Shown here one piece after another: positions 14,961-24,531 of a DNA stretch of 32,252 nucleotides. How positions within the stretch are numbered: position 1 is the first letter of the stretch; every line of letters starts with the position of its first letter. The notes beneath the pieces are model-generated. The model was not told the origin of the DNA. It saw only the letters and a program-made list of their open reading frames with translations, and did not search any database. This DNA is from Gammaproteobacteria bacterium. GTDB lineage: Bacteria; Pseudomonadota; Gammaproteobacteria; UBA6186; Azoamicaceae. The stretch covers positions 1 to 32,252 of the forward strand of contig JAGVLG010000027.1 of assembly GCA_020054325.1 (NCBI GenBank), written 5' to 3'. Made by a program: the position numbers and the translations under genes.

Positions 14961-17113
14961 TAATTAGACACAGTAACCAAGGTTGGTACGGGCTTGTATT
15001 TACTTGGGGCTTGCATAAAACGTCGAATTAACTTACGCGCGGTCACATAGATGCCAAATAAAATTAAACTTAAAGCAATTATCCAGGCGGTTGCTGTTGA
15101 ATACAAACCCTGCCAAGTAGCAATCTGATAATACAACGCTGCGACAATGTAAGCTAAGCTGGTAGACCAGGCTACAGCGAATAAAGCCCAACGTTTATTT
15201 AATTCTTTGGCAATTACCGCCACCACTGATATGCAAGGAAAATACAATAAAGTGAAGAGCAAATATGCATATGCCGCGGTAGTGCTACCAAAACGCATCA
15301 GCATTTCATTTTCTGCCGCACGCGATAAAGAGCTTTCTTTTATAATGTCTGGATTACTGCCGGAAGCAAGACTATATACTGAATTTAGGGTACCAATAAC
15401 TGCCTCTTTAGCAAGCAGTCCAGTAACCAAGCCAACCGTTGCCGGCCAATTCTCTTCACTAATACCAATAGGAGCAAACATAGGAGTTAAACTTTTACCA
15501 AATTTTTCCAAGTTGTTATAGCCTACCCCATTCAGCAATACAGCCAGAATTATTATTAAACCGCCAGCTTTGATTATAAAACTTTTTAAACGCCACCATA
15601 CCTGTCGCAACAAACCATTTAAAGTTGGCAGACGATAATCTGACATTTCCATTAACGTCGGGCTATTTTCAGCAATAACCGTAGTACGTAGCGCTAAGCC
15701 TGTTAACATCGCCACTAAAATACCAACCATATATAAACTAAAAATAACATTCTGGCCTGCTAATGGAAAAAATGCGCTGACAAAAATTGCATAAATTACT
15801 AACCGCGCACCACACGACATAAATGGCGTCATCATTATTGTTAAAATACGCTCATGACGTTGTGCTAGAGTTCTAGTTCCCATAACAGCAGGCACGTTAC
15901 AGCCAAAACCAACAATTAGTGGCACAAATGCTTTACCGGGCAAACCAAAAACCCGCATGATCCTATCTACAATAAACGCAGCACGCGTCATATAACCCGA
16001 GCTTTCTAATATTCCTAACCCTAAAAACATCGTGGCTAAAACTGGAATAAATGTTACTGTTATATTTAAACCTTTACCAACGCCGTGCGCCAAAAGATTA
16101 ATAAGCCATGGCGCTGCACCTAACGCACTCAACCAAGTAGTAAAAGCATTTACAAAAATTGCCTCTGATACCTGATCAAAAACTTGCTGCAAAAAACCGC
16201 CCAAGTTAATTGCAAACGTAAACATGCTATACATTACTGCTACAAAAATCAGCGGCCCAAATATTTTATGTAATACTAAAGCATCAATCTTTTTGCTTAA
16301 ACTACTCGCTGGCGCATGCTGTTGTACACAACCAGTAAAAATATTTTGTAATTTTTCGCGTCGCCACTGCGCTAGTAATAGATCTAAAGGTGCATTTACT
16401 TGCTGCTGCACGTTTGTTAGCGCAACAGCAACATCAATACCAACTGCACATAATTTTTGTGTTGCTATCACATCTCCTTCAAAGATCCGCAATGTTACAA
16501 TATCAGACACATAATCTTGCCATTTTAATGTATGGGGCTGTAATTCGGGTGGCATTTCAAAATGGTAGTTATTTAAAATAGGATTGGTAGTATTTTGTAA
16601 GATTTGCTGCCGTAACGTATCTAAATTAAATCCTGTCTTAGCGCTTATTGCTATAACAGGACAACCTAATTGTTGTGCTAATTTGACACTATCTATTTGC
16701 AAACCATTTTTATTTGCAATATCAATACAGTTTAAAGCTAAAAGTACTGGCTTACCTAACTCTAATAACTGCAATGTTAAATATAAATCGCGCTGCAAAT
16801 GTGCAGCATCAACTACATTAATGTAAAGAATGTTTTCATGCTGCGCCACAAAATCGCAAGTGATCCGCTCGTCACGCGACATATCTGCTGTTGCTATTAA
16901 TGAATAACAACCAGGTAAATCGATAACCTGTACACAGCTGTTACCAGAATCACACAATTTACCGAGCTTCTGCTCTACCGTTACCCCAGGCCAATTACCA
17001 ATTTGTTGTTTTAATCCGGTTAAACGATTAAATAAAGTCGATTTACCGCTATTGGGATTACCAATCAGCGCAACTTCGCAAATACTTTCATTAGCCTTAT
17101 AATTTTGTGACAT
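14960..17113 (-). CDS. feoB: Ferrous iron transporter FeoB
   Basis: FeoB is the inner-membrane protein that imports Fe2+, with a GTPase-like cytoplasmic domain. The 717-residue sequence begins with the G-domain: G1 GNPNSGKST (residues about 17-25), G3 DLPGCYS and G4 NCID. A membrane domain follows with the family motifs GFGCNVPAVMGTR and PFMSCGARLVIY (the second gate half), and KEAVIGTLN. It is slightly shorter than E. coli FeoB (773) but all core blocks are present. It overlaps feoA by 17 bases and is driven by the Fur-box promoter upstream of feoA. No FeoC is present. Its stop abuts the hipB operators, with no terminator visible. Confidence 0.96.
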   Translation of the reverse strand: MSQNYKANESICEVALIGNPNSGKSTLFNRLTGLKQQIGNWPGVTVEQKLGKLCDSGNSCVQVIDLPGCYSLIATADMSRDERITCDFVAQHENILYINVVDAAHLQRDLYLTLQLLELGKPVLLALNCIDIANKNGLQIDSVKLAQQLGCPVIAISAKTGFNLDTLRQQILQNTTNPILNNYHFEMPPELQPHTLKWQDYVSDIVTLRIFEGDVIATQKLCAVGIDVAVALTNVQQQVNAPLDLLLAQWRREKLQNIFTGCVQQHAPASSLSKKIDALVLHKIFGPLIFVAVMYSMFTFAINLGGFLQQVFDQVSEAIFVNAFTTWLSALGAAPWLINLLAHGVGKGLNITVTFIPVLATMFLGLGILESSGYMTRAAFIVDRIMRVFGLPGKAFVPLIVGFGCNVPAVMGTRTLAQRHERILTIMMTPFMSCGARLVIYAIFVSAFFPLAGQNVIFSLYMVGILVAMLTGLALRTTVIAENSPTLMEMSDYRLPTLNGLLRQVWWRLKSFIIKAGGLIIILAVLLNGVGYNNLEKFGKSLTPMFAPIGISEENWPATVGLVTGLLAKEAVIGTLNSVYSLASGSNPDIIKESSLSRAAENEMLMRFGSTTAAYAYLLFTLLYFPCISVVAVIAKELNKRWALFAVAWSTSLAYIVAALYYQIATWQGLYSTATAWIIALSLILFGIYVTARKLIRRFMQAPSKYKPVPTLVTVSN

Positions 17114-17333
17114 AAATATGTCTGCCTTCGGATTTTCGAATACTTAAAATTATATCACCCGCAAGCTGGATCTGGATCGGATCGCCCATTGGCGCAATAC
17201 ATTGAATTTTTAGTTTTGCCCCTGGAATTAAACCACAAGCAAATAGCTTTTGGCGACAAGCAGCACTCAGTTGGGTAAATTCTTCTACCACTGCCACACT
17301 ATTAAGTTTTAAATCTGACAAACTAAGATGCAT
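17097..17333 (-). CDS. feoA: FeoA, SH3-like partner of FeoB
   Basis: FeoA is a small cytoplasmic protein needed for Fe2+ uptake by FeoB. I start at ATG 17333, giving 78 residues, the normal size; upstream in-frame ATGs would lie in or before the promoter and Fur box. Family features are RQKLFACGLIPGAKLKI (residues about 29-45) and the strand pattern GDPIQIQLAGDIILSIRKSEG. The ribosome site is weak. Translation of feoB is probably coupled to it through the 17-base overlap. Confidence 0.92.
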   Translation of the reverse strand: MHLSLSDLKLNSVAVVEEFTQLSAACRQKLFACGLIPGAKLKIQCIAPMGDPIQIQLAGDIILSIRKSEGRHIYVTKL

Positions 17334-17341
17334 TATCAATA

Positions 17342-17360
17342 CCAAATGAGAATCATTTAC
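17342..17360. promoter_or_regulatory. Fur box in the feoAB promoter
   Basis: AATGAGAATCATT (17345-17357) matches 11 of 13 bases of the Fur core AATGATAATCATT (read as AATGATTCTCATT on the minus strand). It covers the predicted start site and early leader of feoAB, the usual position for iron-dependent repression. Confidence 0.8.
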
Positions 17361-17365
17361 ATTAG

Positions 17366-17394
17366 ATAGTAGCATATCAACCCTAGCATTGTAA
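17366..17394 (-). promoter_or_regulatory. Sigma-70 promoter of feoAB
   Basis: On the minus strand TTACAA (17389-17394) and TACTAT (17366-17371) are 17 bases apart. The predicted start, near 17359, lies within the Fur box. The -35 hexamer is also the -35 (TTGTAA) of a divergent promoter for the ankyrin gene. Confidence 0.75.
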
Positions 17395-17416
17395 GCTAAT
17401 CCTAGTGTGATATCAT
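17389..17416 (+). promoter_or_regulatory. Divergent promoter of the ankyrin gene
   Basis: TTGTAA (17389-17394) and TATCAT (17411-17416) are 16 bases apart and would start transcription near 17423, just before the ribosome site AAGGGA of the ATG at 17445. The -35 is shared with the feoAB promoter. Confidence 0.55.
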
Positions 17417-17444
17417 CACGACACACACCGAATTAAGGGAAAAT

Positions 17445-18226
17445 ATGATGTTAAGAAGATTTTTAGCTCCTACCACGCGTTTTTCTGCTGATCACCACAT
17501 AGAGTTTTAAATGCAGCCCTTATGCATGCTGTATTAGAGGATAATGTACCGAAAGTAAAAGAAACACTACTCTCTGGGGCTAGCCCACAAGCAGTTACAG
17601 TATTTGGAAATTCCGCGATCACCCGTGGCGCCGAGCTAGGGCATGAAAAGTCATTAGAAGTTTGTTTAGATCATGCTAAATGGCAAGAAGGCTTAAAACA
17701 CAATCAGTTAGCTTTAGCAATGTTATTAGCCGCACATCAGCAGAAATTCGGTTCACTAAAAGCACTATTACGTTACGATGCTAAAGCACCATGTCGTTAT
17801 ATAGATGTCGAATTTGCTAATCCTGCTTTTAATAATACTACTAATCTCAACGACAAATTGCCTAGCGTATTACATACCTCTATGCCAGACTTTGGAATGA
17901 CTGAACTACATTTACTGGCAGCAGAAAATAATGTTCCAGAAGGCCAAAAACTATTAGAGCAACATCCAGATATGCTAAATGCGCCGTGCTTTGTGTTTAT
18001 GACCCCAGCACATATTGCAGCACAAGAAGGTAGTTTAGAGTTTTTAAGATGGTTACTTACAATGGGAGCCGATCTAAGTGCTACTAACCTAATTGATGAA
18101 ACACCATTAGATACTGCTAAACGTCATGGTTACGCGGCGCATGCTTTGTTACAACGAGCAGGCGCACCATCTGCCCGGGATCTCGAACAAAGACGTTGCA
18201 AAACAAGATACGATTCAATTATTTAA
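17445..18226 (+). pseudogene. Ankyrin-repeat protein gene, apparently frameshifted near its start
   Basis: The main frame, with its first ATG at 17522 (234 residues), encodes ankyrin repeats: an N-terminal one around NVPKVKETLLSGASP, then MTELHLLAAENN and MTPAHIAAQEGSLEFLRWLL (about residues 160-179), and ETPLDTAKRHGY. In-frame ankyrin-like sequence (HRVLNAALM) continues upstream of 17522 to a TGA at 17489. The only good ribosome site (AAGGGA, about 5 bases before ATG 17445) opens a different frame, MMLRRFLAPTTRFSADHH, which ends at 17510. A one-base slip between 17490 and 17507 would join them into one protein of about 260 residues. It could be a mutation, a sequencing error or, less likely, recoding. 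The protein may still be made from 17522. Ankyrin proteins of host-associated bacteria are often effectors; that role is inference. Confidence 0.7.
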
Positions 18227-18845
18227 TCATTTGAAAATTTTGCTGGATCTGCTGCTGCAGATCTAGCAATTTACCATGAAAAAAATGTCCAGTTTCAGCA
18301 AATTTAACTAAGGTTTTATTGGCATTTAAAGCTGCGAACCAAGTGTACACTGCCTCTGGACCAACAACCTCATCATTCTCACCTTGAATAACTAACCATG
18401 GGCAAGCAACATGCGCTAAATCAGCATAAGGCATGCGATCTACCGCCGGGGCAATACTTAGCAAAAATACAGTTGGTACAATAGAAGCAAGGCTTGCTGC
18501 AATATAAGCCCCAAAAGAAAAACCAGCGAGGCAAAATTTAGTATCAGGCCACTGATCTTGCACCCATTTGGCGACAGCTACAGCATCGTCTACCTCCCCA
18601 GCTATATTGCCAAAACTACCAGCACTTTTACCAACGCCACGATAGTTAAAACGAATACATGGGATATTTAAAGCGTTAAATGCTCTAGCTACAGTAGTCA
18701 CTACTTTATTATGCATAGTGCCTTCTTGCAGTGGGTTTGGGTGGCAAACAATACCAAACATCGAGTTGTCTGGTTGATCCGGTAGCTGCAATACAGCTTC
18801 TATTGCCCCTACCGGTCCTGGAATGATGATTTCTTGTTTTTGCAT
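18219..18845 (-). CDS. Alpha/beta hydrolase, COG2945-like
   Basis: The 208-residue protein has a small alpha/beta-hydrolase fold: an oxyanion region CHPNPLQEGTMHNKVV (residues about 34-49), FNYRGVGKSAGSF (66-78), and the nucleophile elbow GFSFGA with Ser110. The acid is Asp158 in GENDEVV, and the base is a His in ETGHFFHG (about 187). These motifs fit the group of short hydrolases annotated as COG2945, whose substrates are mostly unknown. I start at ATG 18845; a TTG at 18854 is possible. It lies 9 bases downstream of the symporter gene and is probably co-transcribed with it. It overlaps the convergent ankyrin gene end by 8 bases. Confidence 0.9.
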   Translation of the reverse strand: MQKQEIIIPGPVGAIEAVLQLPDQPDNSMFGIVCHPNPLQEGTMHNKVVTTVARAFNALNIPCIRFNYRGVGKSAGSFGNIAGEVDDAVAVAKWVQDQWPDTKFCLAGFSFGAYIAASLASIVPTVFLLSIAPAVDRMPYADLAHVACPWLVIQGENDEVVGPEAVYTWFAALNANKTLVKFAETGHFFHGKLLDLQQQIQQNFQMIK

Positions 18846-18854
18846 TGCCAACAA

Positions 18855-20048
18855 CTAGGTTTGCAACACTGGTTCTGGCTTGCGGATCATATGATAGATC
18901 TTTGCAAATACAATCGCAAACGCACCATTAGCCATTACGTTCATGGCAGTAATCATTGGATCATAAATTAAATTTAAAGTTGGTATTAACTTCAGCATAT
19001 CGCTAGTGAAGTTAAATTGACTTTCAAGCAATGGCATTAGAATCAATGCACCACCACCAGGAATTCCAGCACCGCTAAATCTTGCAATTGAATAAAAAAT
19101 ACTAAAAGTAAAATATTCTGCAAGTGTTGGCTGTGCGTATCCAAATGACATCATAATAGCCATGAAGAATACTGGCATGGCCAAGCAATCTCCAATCAGA
19201 TGGAAATTTACTGTGCTAGGTATTACAAAGTTTACTACATCAGGATCATGCACATTCTTACGAGTTGCAATTAATGTTAGTGGCATGGTTACTGCACTAG
19301 ACATTGTGCTAAACGCAGTTATTAATGCTGGAAACATGTTTTTGATATTTGTAATCCAAGTACTTTTGAGTTTATTAGCAATGATATACCATGAAGTAAT
19401 ATATACCAATTGTAACGCAGCAACTGTCGCAAAAATGTAAGCATAATTGTATGCCATTGTTTCAAGAATATCGTCATACTGCATTTTAATAACAATACCT
19501 AAAATCATTAAAGGTAAAGTTGGCAGTACTAACTTATTAAGGATAAACGCAGTAACTTTACTGCAAATGGTAGCCATTTTTTGGCCTTGAACCTGAAAAA
19601 ATGCAGTGCTTACAAACCCAGCAATAACTGCACATATCATCGCCGCTTGGCTACTAACCCATGGCTTTAAACTAAAATGCCATAATGGCTCTAAGCTTCT
19701 AGAAGTTATCTCTGATAATACCGACATCTCCGAATTTTGTACGATATATTGCCCAGCAAAATATCCAATCCAAATGGCAAGGAAATTGGAAACTACAATC
19801 ATCGGTAACAATAAAAGGATTAATCGCACGGCACCTGACTTTATATGTACAATGCTCGCGAATATTAAAGAAAATATAATAAACGGTAACACGAATTTTA
19901 ATAGCGTAATAAATAGCTCACTCAAGAAGTACAGGAAACTCTGTACCTGCACTGATAGATGCGGCCCAACTCCGGCAGCGAAAATAATGATTGCAAACAA
20001 AGTAACTGGCAGTTTGAATTGCCAAATCTTGTTGATAATAAATCGCAT
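18855..20048 (-). CDS. Dicarboxylate/amino-acid:cation symporter (DAACS family)
   Basis: This inner-membrane secondary transporter belongs to the GltP/DctA group, which imports dicarboxylates or acidic amino acids with Na+ or H+. The 397-residue protein is highly hydrophobic, with about eight membrane helices. It has the family re-entrant hairpin pieces: STMSSAVTMPLTL (residues about 248-260; usually SSAATLP) and GAGIPGGGALILM (about 333-345). The substrate/ion site is in YDPMITAMNVMANG (about 369-382). The Arg or Asp choices that set substrate in known members are not clear here, so I do not name one. AGGAAG lies 10 bases before the ATG. It precedes the hydrolase gene. Confidence 0.92.
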   Translation of the reverse strand: MRFIINKIWQFKLPVTLFAIIIFAAGVGPHLSVQVQSFLYFLSELFITLLKFVLPFIIFSLIFASIVHIKSGAVRLILLLLPMIVVSNFLAIWIGYFAGQYIVQNSEMSVLSEITSRSLEPLWHFSLKPWVSSQAAMICAVIAGFVSTAFFQVQGQKMATICSKVTAFILNKLVLPTLPLMILGIVIKMQYDDILETMAYNYAYIFATVAALQLVYITSWYIIANKLKSTWITNIKNMFPALITAFSTMSSAVTMPLTLIATRKNVHDPDVVNFVIPSTVNFHLIGDCLAMPVFFMAIMMSFGYAQPTLAEYFTFSIFYSIARFSGAGIPGGGALILMPLLESQFNFTSDMLKLIPTLNLIYDPMITAMNVMANGAFAIVFAKIYHMIRKPEPVLQT

Positions 20049-20149
20049 GGTAGCTCAACTTCCTAAGTAAACCTAACGAGACATTACCATAGCAGACAAA
20101 GATTTAGGACTGCAACATTAAAATCACTTTTTTGGTTTGTTACCTACCT

Positions 20150-22720
20150 CTATTTAAAGACAACCTTATCGTTATCTAATGTCGCCTTAATTTCTTTCTC
20201 GAGCCTGAATTTACCAGTTAATAAATTCTCGGCTAAAGGATTTTCTACCATTTGGCGAATAACGCGTTTTAAAGGCCTAGCACCGAACACTGGATCATAA
20301 CCAGCCTCTGCAAGTTTGTCTTTTAAAGTATCGCTAAAGCTAATTTTATAGCCCATAGCTTCCATACGTTTGCTTACACCACGCAACTGAATATCGACGA
20401 TCTTGCGGATCTGCTCTTGGTTTAAAGCTTCAAAGACTACAATTTCATCAATACGATTGATAAATTCAGGTTTAAAATGTTGGCCAACAACTTCCATTAC
20501 CGCTTTGCGCATTTTTTCATAACTTTCTTTGCCAGTCATTTCCTGGATCATGATCGATCCCAAATTTGAAGTCATCATGATCACTGTGTTACGAAAATCT
20601 ACAGTTCTGCCAGTACTATCAGTTAAACGACAATCATCCAGTACTTGCAGCAGTACATTAAATACATCTGGATGTGCTTTTTCAATTTCATCAAATAGTA
20701 CCACTGAATATGGTCTACGTCGCACAGCTTCGGTTAATTGACCACCTTCATCGTAACCAACATAACCAGGAGGCGCGCCAATTAAACGTGCTACCGAATG
20801 CTTTTCCATATATTCAGACATATCGATACGCACCAAGGCTTCTTCGCTATCAAACAAAAATTCTGCCAGTGCTTTACACAATTCGGTTTTACCAACACCC
20901 GTCGGGCCAAGTAACATAAATGAACCAATTGGACGGTTTGGATCGGATAATCCAGCACGCGATCGACGCACTGCATTAGCAACTGCATCCACTGCTGGTC
21001 TTTGCCCAATAACGCGTTTTCCTAAGAATTCTTCCATATTTAATAGTTTTTCTTTTTCAGTTTCGAGCATTTTGCTCACTGGTATGCCAGTCCATTTGGA
21101 AACAACATTAGCAATTTCTTCATCTGTAACCCGATTACGTAATAATTTGAAATCTTTCAGATCAATTTTTTCAACTGAAGCTAGTTTCTTTTCCAACTCT
21201 GGGATTTTGCCATATTGTAATTCTGACATGCGCGCATAATCTCCGGCGCGCCGCGCTGCATCTAATTCATAGCGCGCTTTTTCGATATCTTTTTTAATTT
21301 GCACTGTTCCCATTAGTGCTGACTTTTCAGTATTCCAAATATCTTCCATTTCCTTATATTTCTTTTCAACTTCAGACATTTCTTTGTTAAGACGTTCTAA
21401 GCGTTCTTTAGAAGCAGCGTCATCAGCTTTTTTAAGCGCCTCTTGTTCAATCTTATATTGGATCAAACGACGCTCTAATTTATCCATTTCGATTGGTTTC
21501 GAATCAATTTCCATGCGGATCTGACTTGCTGCTTCATCGATTAAATCAATGGCTTTATCTGGTAATTTACGACCGCTAATATAGCGATGCGATAAAGTTG
21601 CTGCTGCTACTAAGGCTGGATCGGTAATATCTACTTTATGGTGCAAAGCATATTTTTCACTTAAACCACGTAAAATTGCGATAGTATCCTCAACAGATGG
21701 TTCATCGACATATACTGGTTGAAAGCGTCGCTCTAATGCTGCGTCTTTTTCAATGTACTGTCGGTATTCATCTAAAGTTGTTGCGCCAATACAATGTAGC
21801 TGACCACGCGCTAATGCAGGCTTTAACATATTACCCGCATCCATAGAACCTTCAGCCTTACCAGCACCAACCATCATATGTAACTCATCGATAAATAAAA
21901 TGATATCGCCTTCTTGACGTTCCAGATCATTTAGTAATGCTTTAAGGCGCTCTTCAAAATCACCACGGAATTTCGCTCCAGCTAACAAGGCGCCAAGATC
22001 TAAAGATAAAACGCGTTTGCCTTTCAGACTTTCTGGAACTTCATCGTTTATAATTCGTGCTGCCAAACCTTCCACAATAGCTGTTTTACCAACACCTGGC
22101 TCGCCAATTAAAACTGGATTATTTTTAGTACGACGTTGTAATACCTGAATAACACGGCGGATCTCATCATCACGGCCAATAACTGGATCCAGCTTTTGTT
22201 GTTCAGCGCGAGCAGTTAAATCAATGGTATATTTATCTAATGCATTGCGAGTTGATTCTGCATTTTGATCTTGCACATTTTGACCGCCGCGCATTTTATC
22301 TATTGCTTGTTCTAGCTTGGTTTTATCGGTGATGAACTTCCGTAATAATTGGCCAAGTGAACTTTGATCTTCAACTGCAGCTAGCAAAAATAATTCACTG
22401 GAAATAAATTGATCTTTACGCTTTTGTGCTAATTTATCTGCCCCATTCAAAATACGTACTGCTTCATTCGACATTTGTACGTCGGCTTGGCCACCAACGA
22501 CTTGGGGTAATTGATCAATTGCTGCGCCTAATTGCGATCTAAATGCGGCTAAATCTACTCCAGCACTATTTAGTAAATGCGCTGTGGAGCCATCGTTCTG
22601 ATCTAACAAGGCTTTCATAATATGCACTGGCTCAATTAATGGATTATCATTGCCCACTGCAAGAGATTGAGCATCGCCAATAGCCTGTTGAAACTGATAT
22701 GTTAATTTATCAAAACGCAT
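20150..22720 (-). CDS. clpB: ClpB protein disaggregase
   Basis: ClpB is a hexameric AAA+ machine that rescues aggregated proteins together with DnaK. The 856-residue sequence has all parts. The N-domain is residues 1-145. AAA1 has Walker A GEPGVGKT (about 206) and Walker B ILFIDELH. The coiled-coil M domain spans about 400-530 ([20 protein letters not shown]). AAA2 has GPTGVGKT (about 606), Walker [15 protein letters not shown], and [11 protein letters not shown] near the end. The pore loops ([11 protein letters not shown] and GYVGYDEGG) are present. AGGGG lies 5 bases before the ATG. A heat-shock-type promoter overlaps the end of pgeF just upstream. There is no sign of decay. Confidence 0.98.
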   Translation of the reverse strand: MRFDKLTYQFQQAIGDAQSLAVGNDNPLIEPVHIMKALLDQNDGSTAHLLNSAGVDLAAFRSQLGAAIDQLPQVVGGQADVQMSNEAVRILNGADKLAQKRKDQFISSELFLLAAVEDQSSLGQLLRKFITDKTKLEQAIDKMRGGQNVQDQNAESTRNALDKYTIDLTARAEQQKLDPVIGRDDEIRRVIQVLQRRTKNNPVLIGEPGVGKTAIVEGLAARIINDEVPESLKGKRVLSLDLGALLAGAKFRGDFEERLKALLNDLERQEGDIILFIDELHMMVGAGKAEGSMDAGNMLKPALARGQLHCIGATTLDEYRQYIEKDAALERRFQPVYVDEPSVEDTIAILRGLSEKYALHHKVDITDPALVAAATLSHRYISGRKLPDKAIDLIDEAASQIRMEIDSKPIEMDKLERRLIQYKIEQEALKKADDAASKERLERLNKEMSEVEKKYKEMEDIWNTEKSALMGTVQIKKDIEKARYELDAARRAGDYARMSELQYGKIPELEKKLASVEKIDLKDFKLLRNRVTDEEIANVVSKWTGIPVSKMLETEKEKLLNMEEFLGKRVIGQRPAVDAVANAVRRSRAGLSDPNRPIGSFMLLGPTGVGKTELCKALAEFLFDSEEALVRIDMSEYMEKHSVARLIGAPPGYVGYDEGGQLTEAVRRRPYSVVLFDEIEKAHPDVFNVLLQVLDDCRLTDSTGRTVDFRNTVIMMTSNLGSIMIQEMTGKESYEKMRKAVMEVVGQHFKPEFINRIDEIVVFEALNQEQIRKIVDIQLRGVSKRMEAMGYKISFSDTLKDKLAEAGYDPVFGARPLKRVIRQMVENPLAENLLTGKFRLEKEIKATLDNDKVVFK

Positions 22721-22752
22721 ATAAACCCCTATACAATATCTCTATAAAAATA

Positions 22753-22780
22753 ATATGGGGGCTAATTGGTTTTGATCAAG
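22753..22780 (-). promoter_or_regulatory. Sigma-32 heat-shock promoter of clpB
   Basis: On the minus strand CTTGATC (22774-22780; consensus CTTGAAA) is followed after 13 bases by CCCCATAT (22753-22760; consensus CCCCATNT). The -35 box overlaps the pgeF stop codon. Transcription would start about 25 bases before the clpB ATG. clpB is a classic RpoH target, which supports the call. Confidence 0.75.
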
Positions 22781-23465
22781 TATGTTGCAACCAAATAAAT
22801 GTTGACATTCTACCGTCTTGCGAATCGCCTTCATGCTGCGACCTACGATATGAATAAAACCGTGCTGGATCAGAATAGGTGCACCAGTCCCCACCGTATA
22901 GGTTTTCGACTGGCACGCCATATTCCTGAAGTGCATGCTTAGCTAGCAAAACCAAATTCCCAAGCCATTTTTGCGGTACTCCAAGCCGTGGTTTAAATGC
23001 TTGGCTGATTATTGCTTCAGACCAACCCTGGCCTCTAAAACCTTCTAAAACGTCTCTACCAACTTCAAAAGCACTCGGACCGATACATGGTCCAATCCAA
23101 GTCAAACACTCCTGTGGGGCTATACCGAGCTTTTTGGCAGTTGTTTGAATAATCCCAGCTGCCATACCGCGCCAGCCGGCATGAATTGCTGCTACTTGTG
23201 TCCCTTGTTTGTCGCATAATAGTACCGGAACGCAGTCAGCGGTACGTACTACACAGACAGAGCCAGGAAGTTTTGCAAATGCTGCATCAGCCTCTGGCAT
23301 AGTTGCAGTGATAGTATCAGCAGATACAACGCTAGCACTATGGATTTGTTTTAAATGACAGGCTCGAGCCGGTAATGGTGGGTAATCTTGCTCTGACGAA
23401 TTGCGCAAGGTAGTGAATGCAATAACATTACTGGGAGCGGGCCAATTAGGCTTTAGAATGTTCAA
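22776..23465 (-). CDS. pgeF: Purine nucleoside/laccase-domain protein YfiH, PgeF
   Basis: PgeF (YfiH, laccase-domain superfamily) is described as a peptidoglycan-editing factor; relatives act on purine nucleosides. The 229-residue product shows the metal-site motifs: HSASVVSADT (residues about 42-51), RTADCVPVLL (74-83), IHAGWRGMAAG (93-103) and WIGPCIGPSAFEVG (121-134). GGDWCTYSDPARFYSYRR is near the end, giving the conserved His/Cys/His zinc set. The start overlaps the 3' end of rluD by 20 bases, so translation is probably coupled. The rluD-pgeF-clpB order is widely conserved in gammaproteobacteria. Confidence 0.95.
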   Translation of the reverse strand: MNILKPNWPAPSNVIAFTTLRNSSEQDYPPLPARACHLKQIHSASVVSADTITATMPEADAAFAKLPGSVCVVRTADCVPVLLCDKQGTQVAAIHAGWRGMAAGIIQTTAKKLGIAPQECLTWIGPCIGPSAFEVGRDVLEGFRGQGWSEAIISQAFKPRLGVPQKWLGNLVLLAKHALQEYGVPVENLYGGDWCTYSDPARFYSYRRSQHEGDSQDGRMSTFIWLQHT

Positions 23466-24363
23466 GCGCTAAATCCTTTAACAAAAGTTGCATATCTGCT
23501 GGCAATGGTACTTGCCATGACATTTCTTCATCAGTACTAGGATGGATCAAACTTAAAGCCCTGGCATGCAATGCTTGGCGTGCAAAATTATGTTGCATGC
23601 GGCCACCATAAACTTTATCGCCAACCAGCGGATGTTTAACATGCGCCATATGTACCCGAATTTGATGTGTACGCCCTGTTTCTAATTGTACTTGTAAATG
23701 AGTGTGTTTTGGAAAGCGGGTTAAGACACGATAATGCGTAATTGCTTCTTTACCTTCATTTAGTACCGCCATTTTTTTGCGATCTCTTGGATGACGTCCC
23801 ATCGGAGCATCAATAGTGCCCCCTGCTAAAAACACGCCATGTACTACTGTCTCATAAATCCTGCTAACCGTACGCTCATGTAATTGATCAACTAATGAAG
23901 CATGTGCAGTTAAATTGCGCGCTACTACTAATAAGCCTGAGGTGTCTTTATCCAAACGATGCACAATCCCAGCGCGGGGTACTTGATTTAATTCAGGCGC
24001 ATAATTCAACAATGCATTTACTAGTGTTCCAGCTCGGTTACCAGCAGCAGGATGCACTACCATGTTAATTGGTTTATTAATAACAATTAAGTCTTCATCT
24101 TCATAAACAATATCTAGTGGCAAGTCTTCTGCAGTCCAAGATACCTCTTGGGTTGCTGCTGCACTTATAACCACAGTCTCACCGCCATTAATTTTATCTT
24201 TGGGGCGTAAACAAATACCATCTACTTGGCAATGTCCGGCTAAAACCCAACTTTTCAAACGCTCGCGTGAATAATCCGGAAATACCTGCGCCAAGGCTTG
24301 ATCTAAACGACAGCCGGCCAGTTCTGGTTGAATAATACCTTGTAATGCAATTTGTGTTTTCAT
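23446..24363 (-). CDS. rluD: 23S rRNA pseudouridine synthase RluD
   Basis: RluD converts uridines 1911, 1915 and 1917 in helix 69 of 23S rRNA to pseudouridine. The 305-residue protein has an N-terminal S4 RNA-binding domain (residues about 15-75: RLDQALAQVFPDYSRERLK) and the catalytic domain with HRLDKDTSG (135-143; Asp138 is the nucleophile). GRTHQIRVHMAHVKHPLVGD lies about two-thirds along. Length and motifs match the family. It is transcribed away from bamD, its normal neighbour, but here the LRR gene lies between them. rluD leads into pgeF with a 20-base overlap. Confidence 0.95.
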   Translation of the reverse strand: MKTQIALQGIIQPELAGCRLDQALAQVFPDYSRERLKSWVLAGHCQVDGICLRPKDKINGGETVVISAAATQEVSWTAEDLPLDIVYEDEDLIVINKPINMVVHPAAGNRAGTLVNALLNYAPELNQVPRAGIVHRLDKDTSGLLVVARNLTAHASLVDQLHERTVSRIYETVVHGVFLAGGTIDAPMGRHPRDRKKMAVLNEGKEAITHYRVLTRFPKHTHLQVQLETGRTHQIRVHMAHVKHPLVGDKVYGGRMQHNFARQALHARALSLIHPSTDEEMSWQVPLPADMQLLLKDLALEHSKA

Positions 24364-24531
24364 GGCGCCATTCTACGAGTTTCGTTAGGCAACTGTCAAT
24401 TTTAGATATATGTGAATATACACTTAATGCATGTTTAGATTTGAAAAACTTAACATGCTGTGAGACTATTAATTGCATTAATAGAAACACCTTAATAGAA
24501 ATAATAATCACTACTAAAAACAGGTACTAGG

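Noticed and set aside
14831-15031. Plus-strand frame across the hipB operators.
   Set aside because: It is translated operator DNA, with no family match and no ribosome site.
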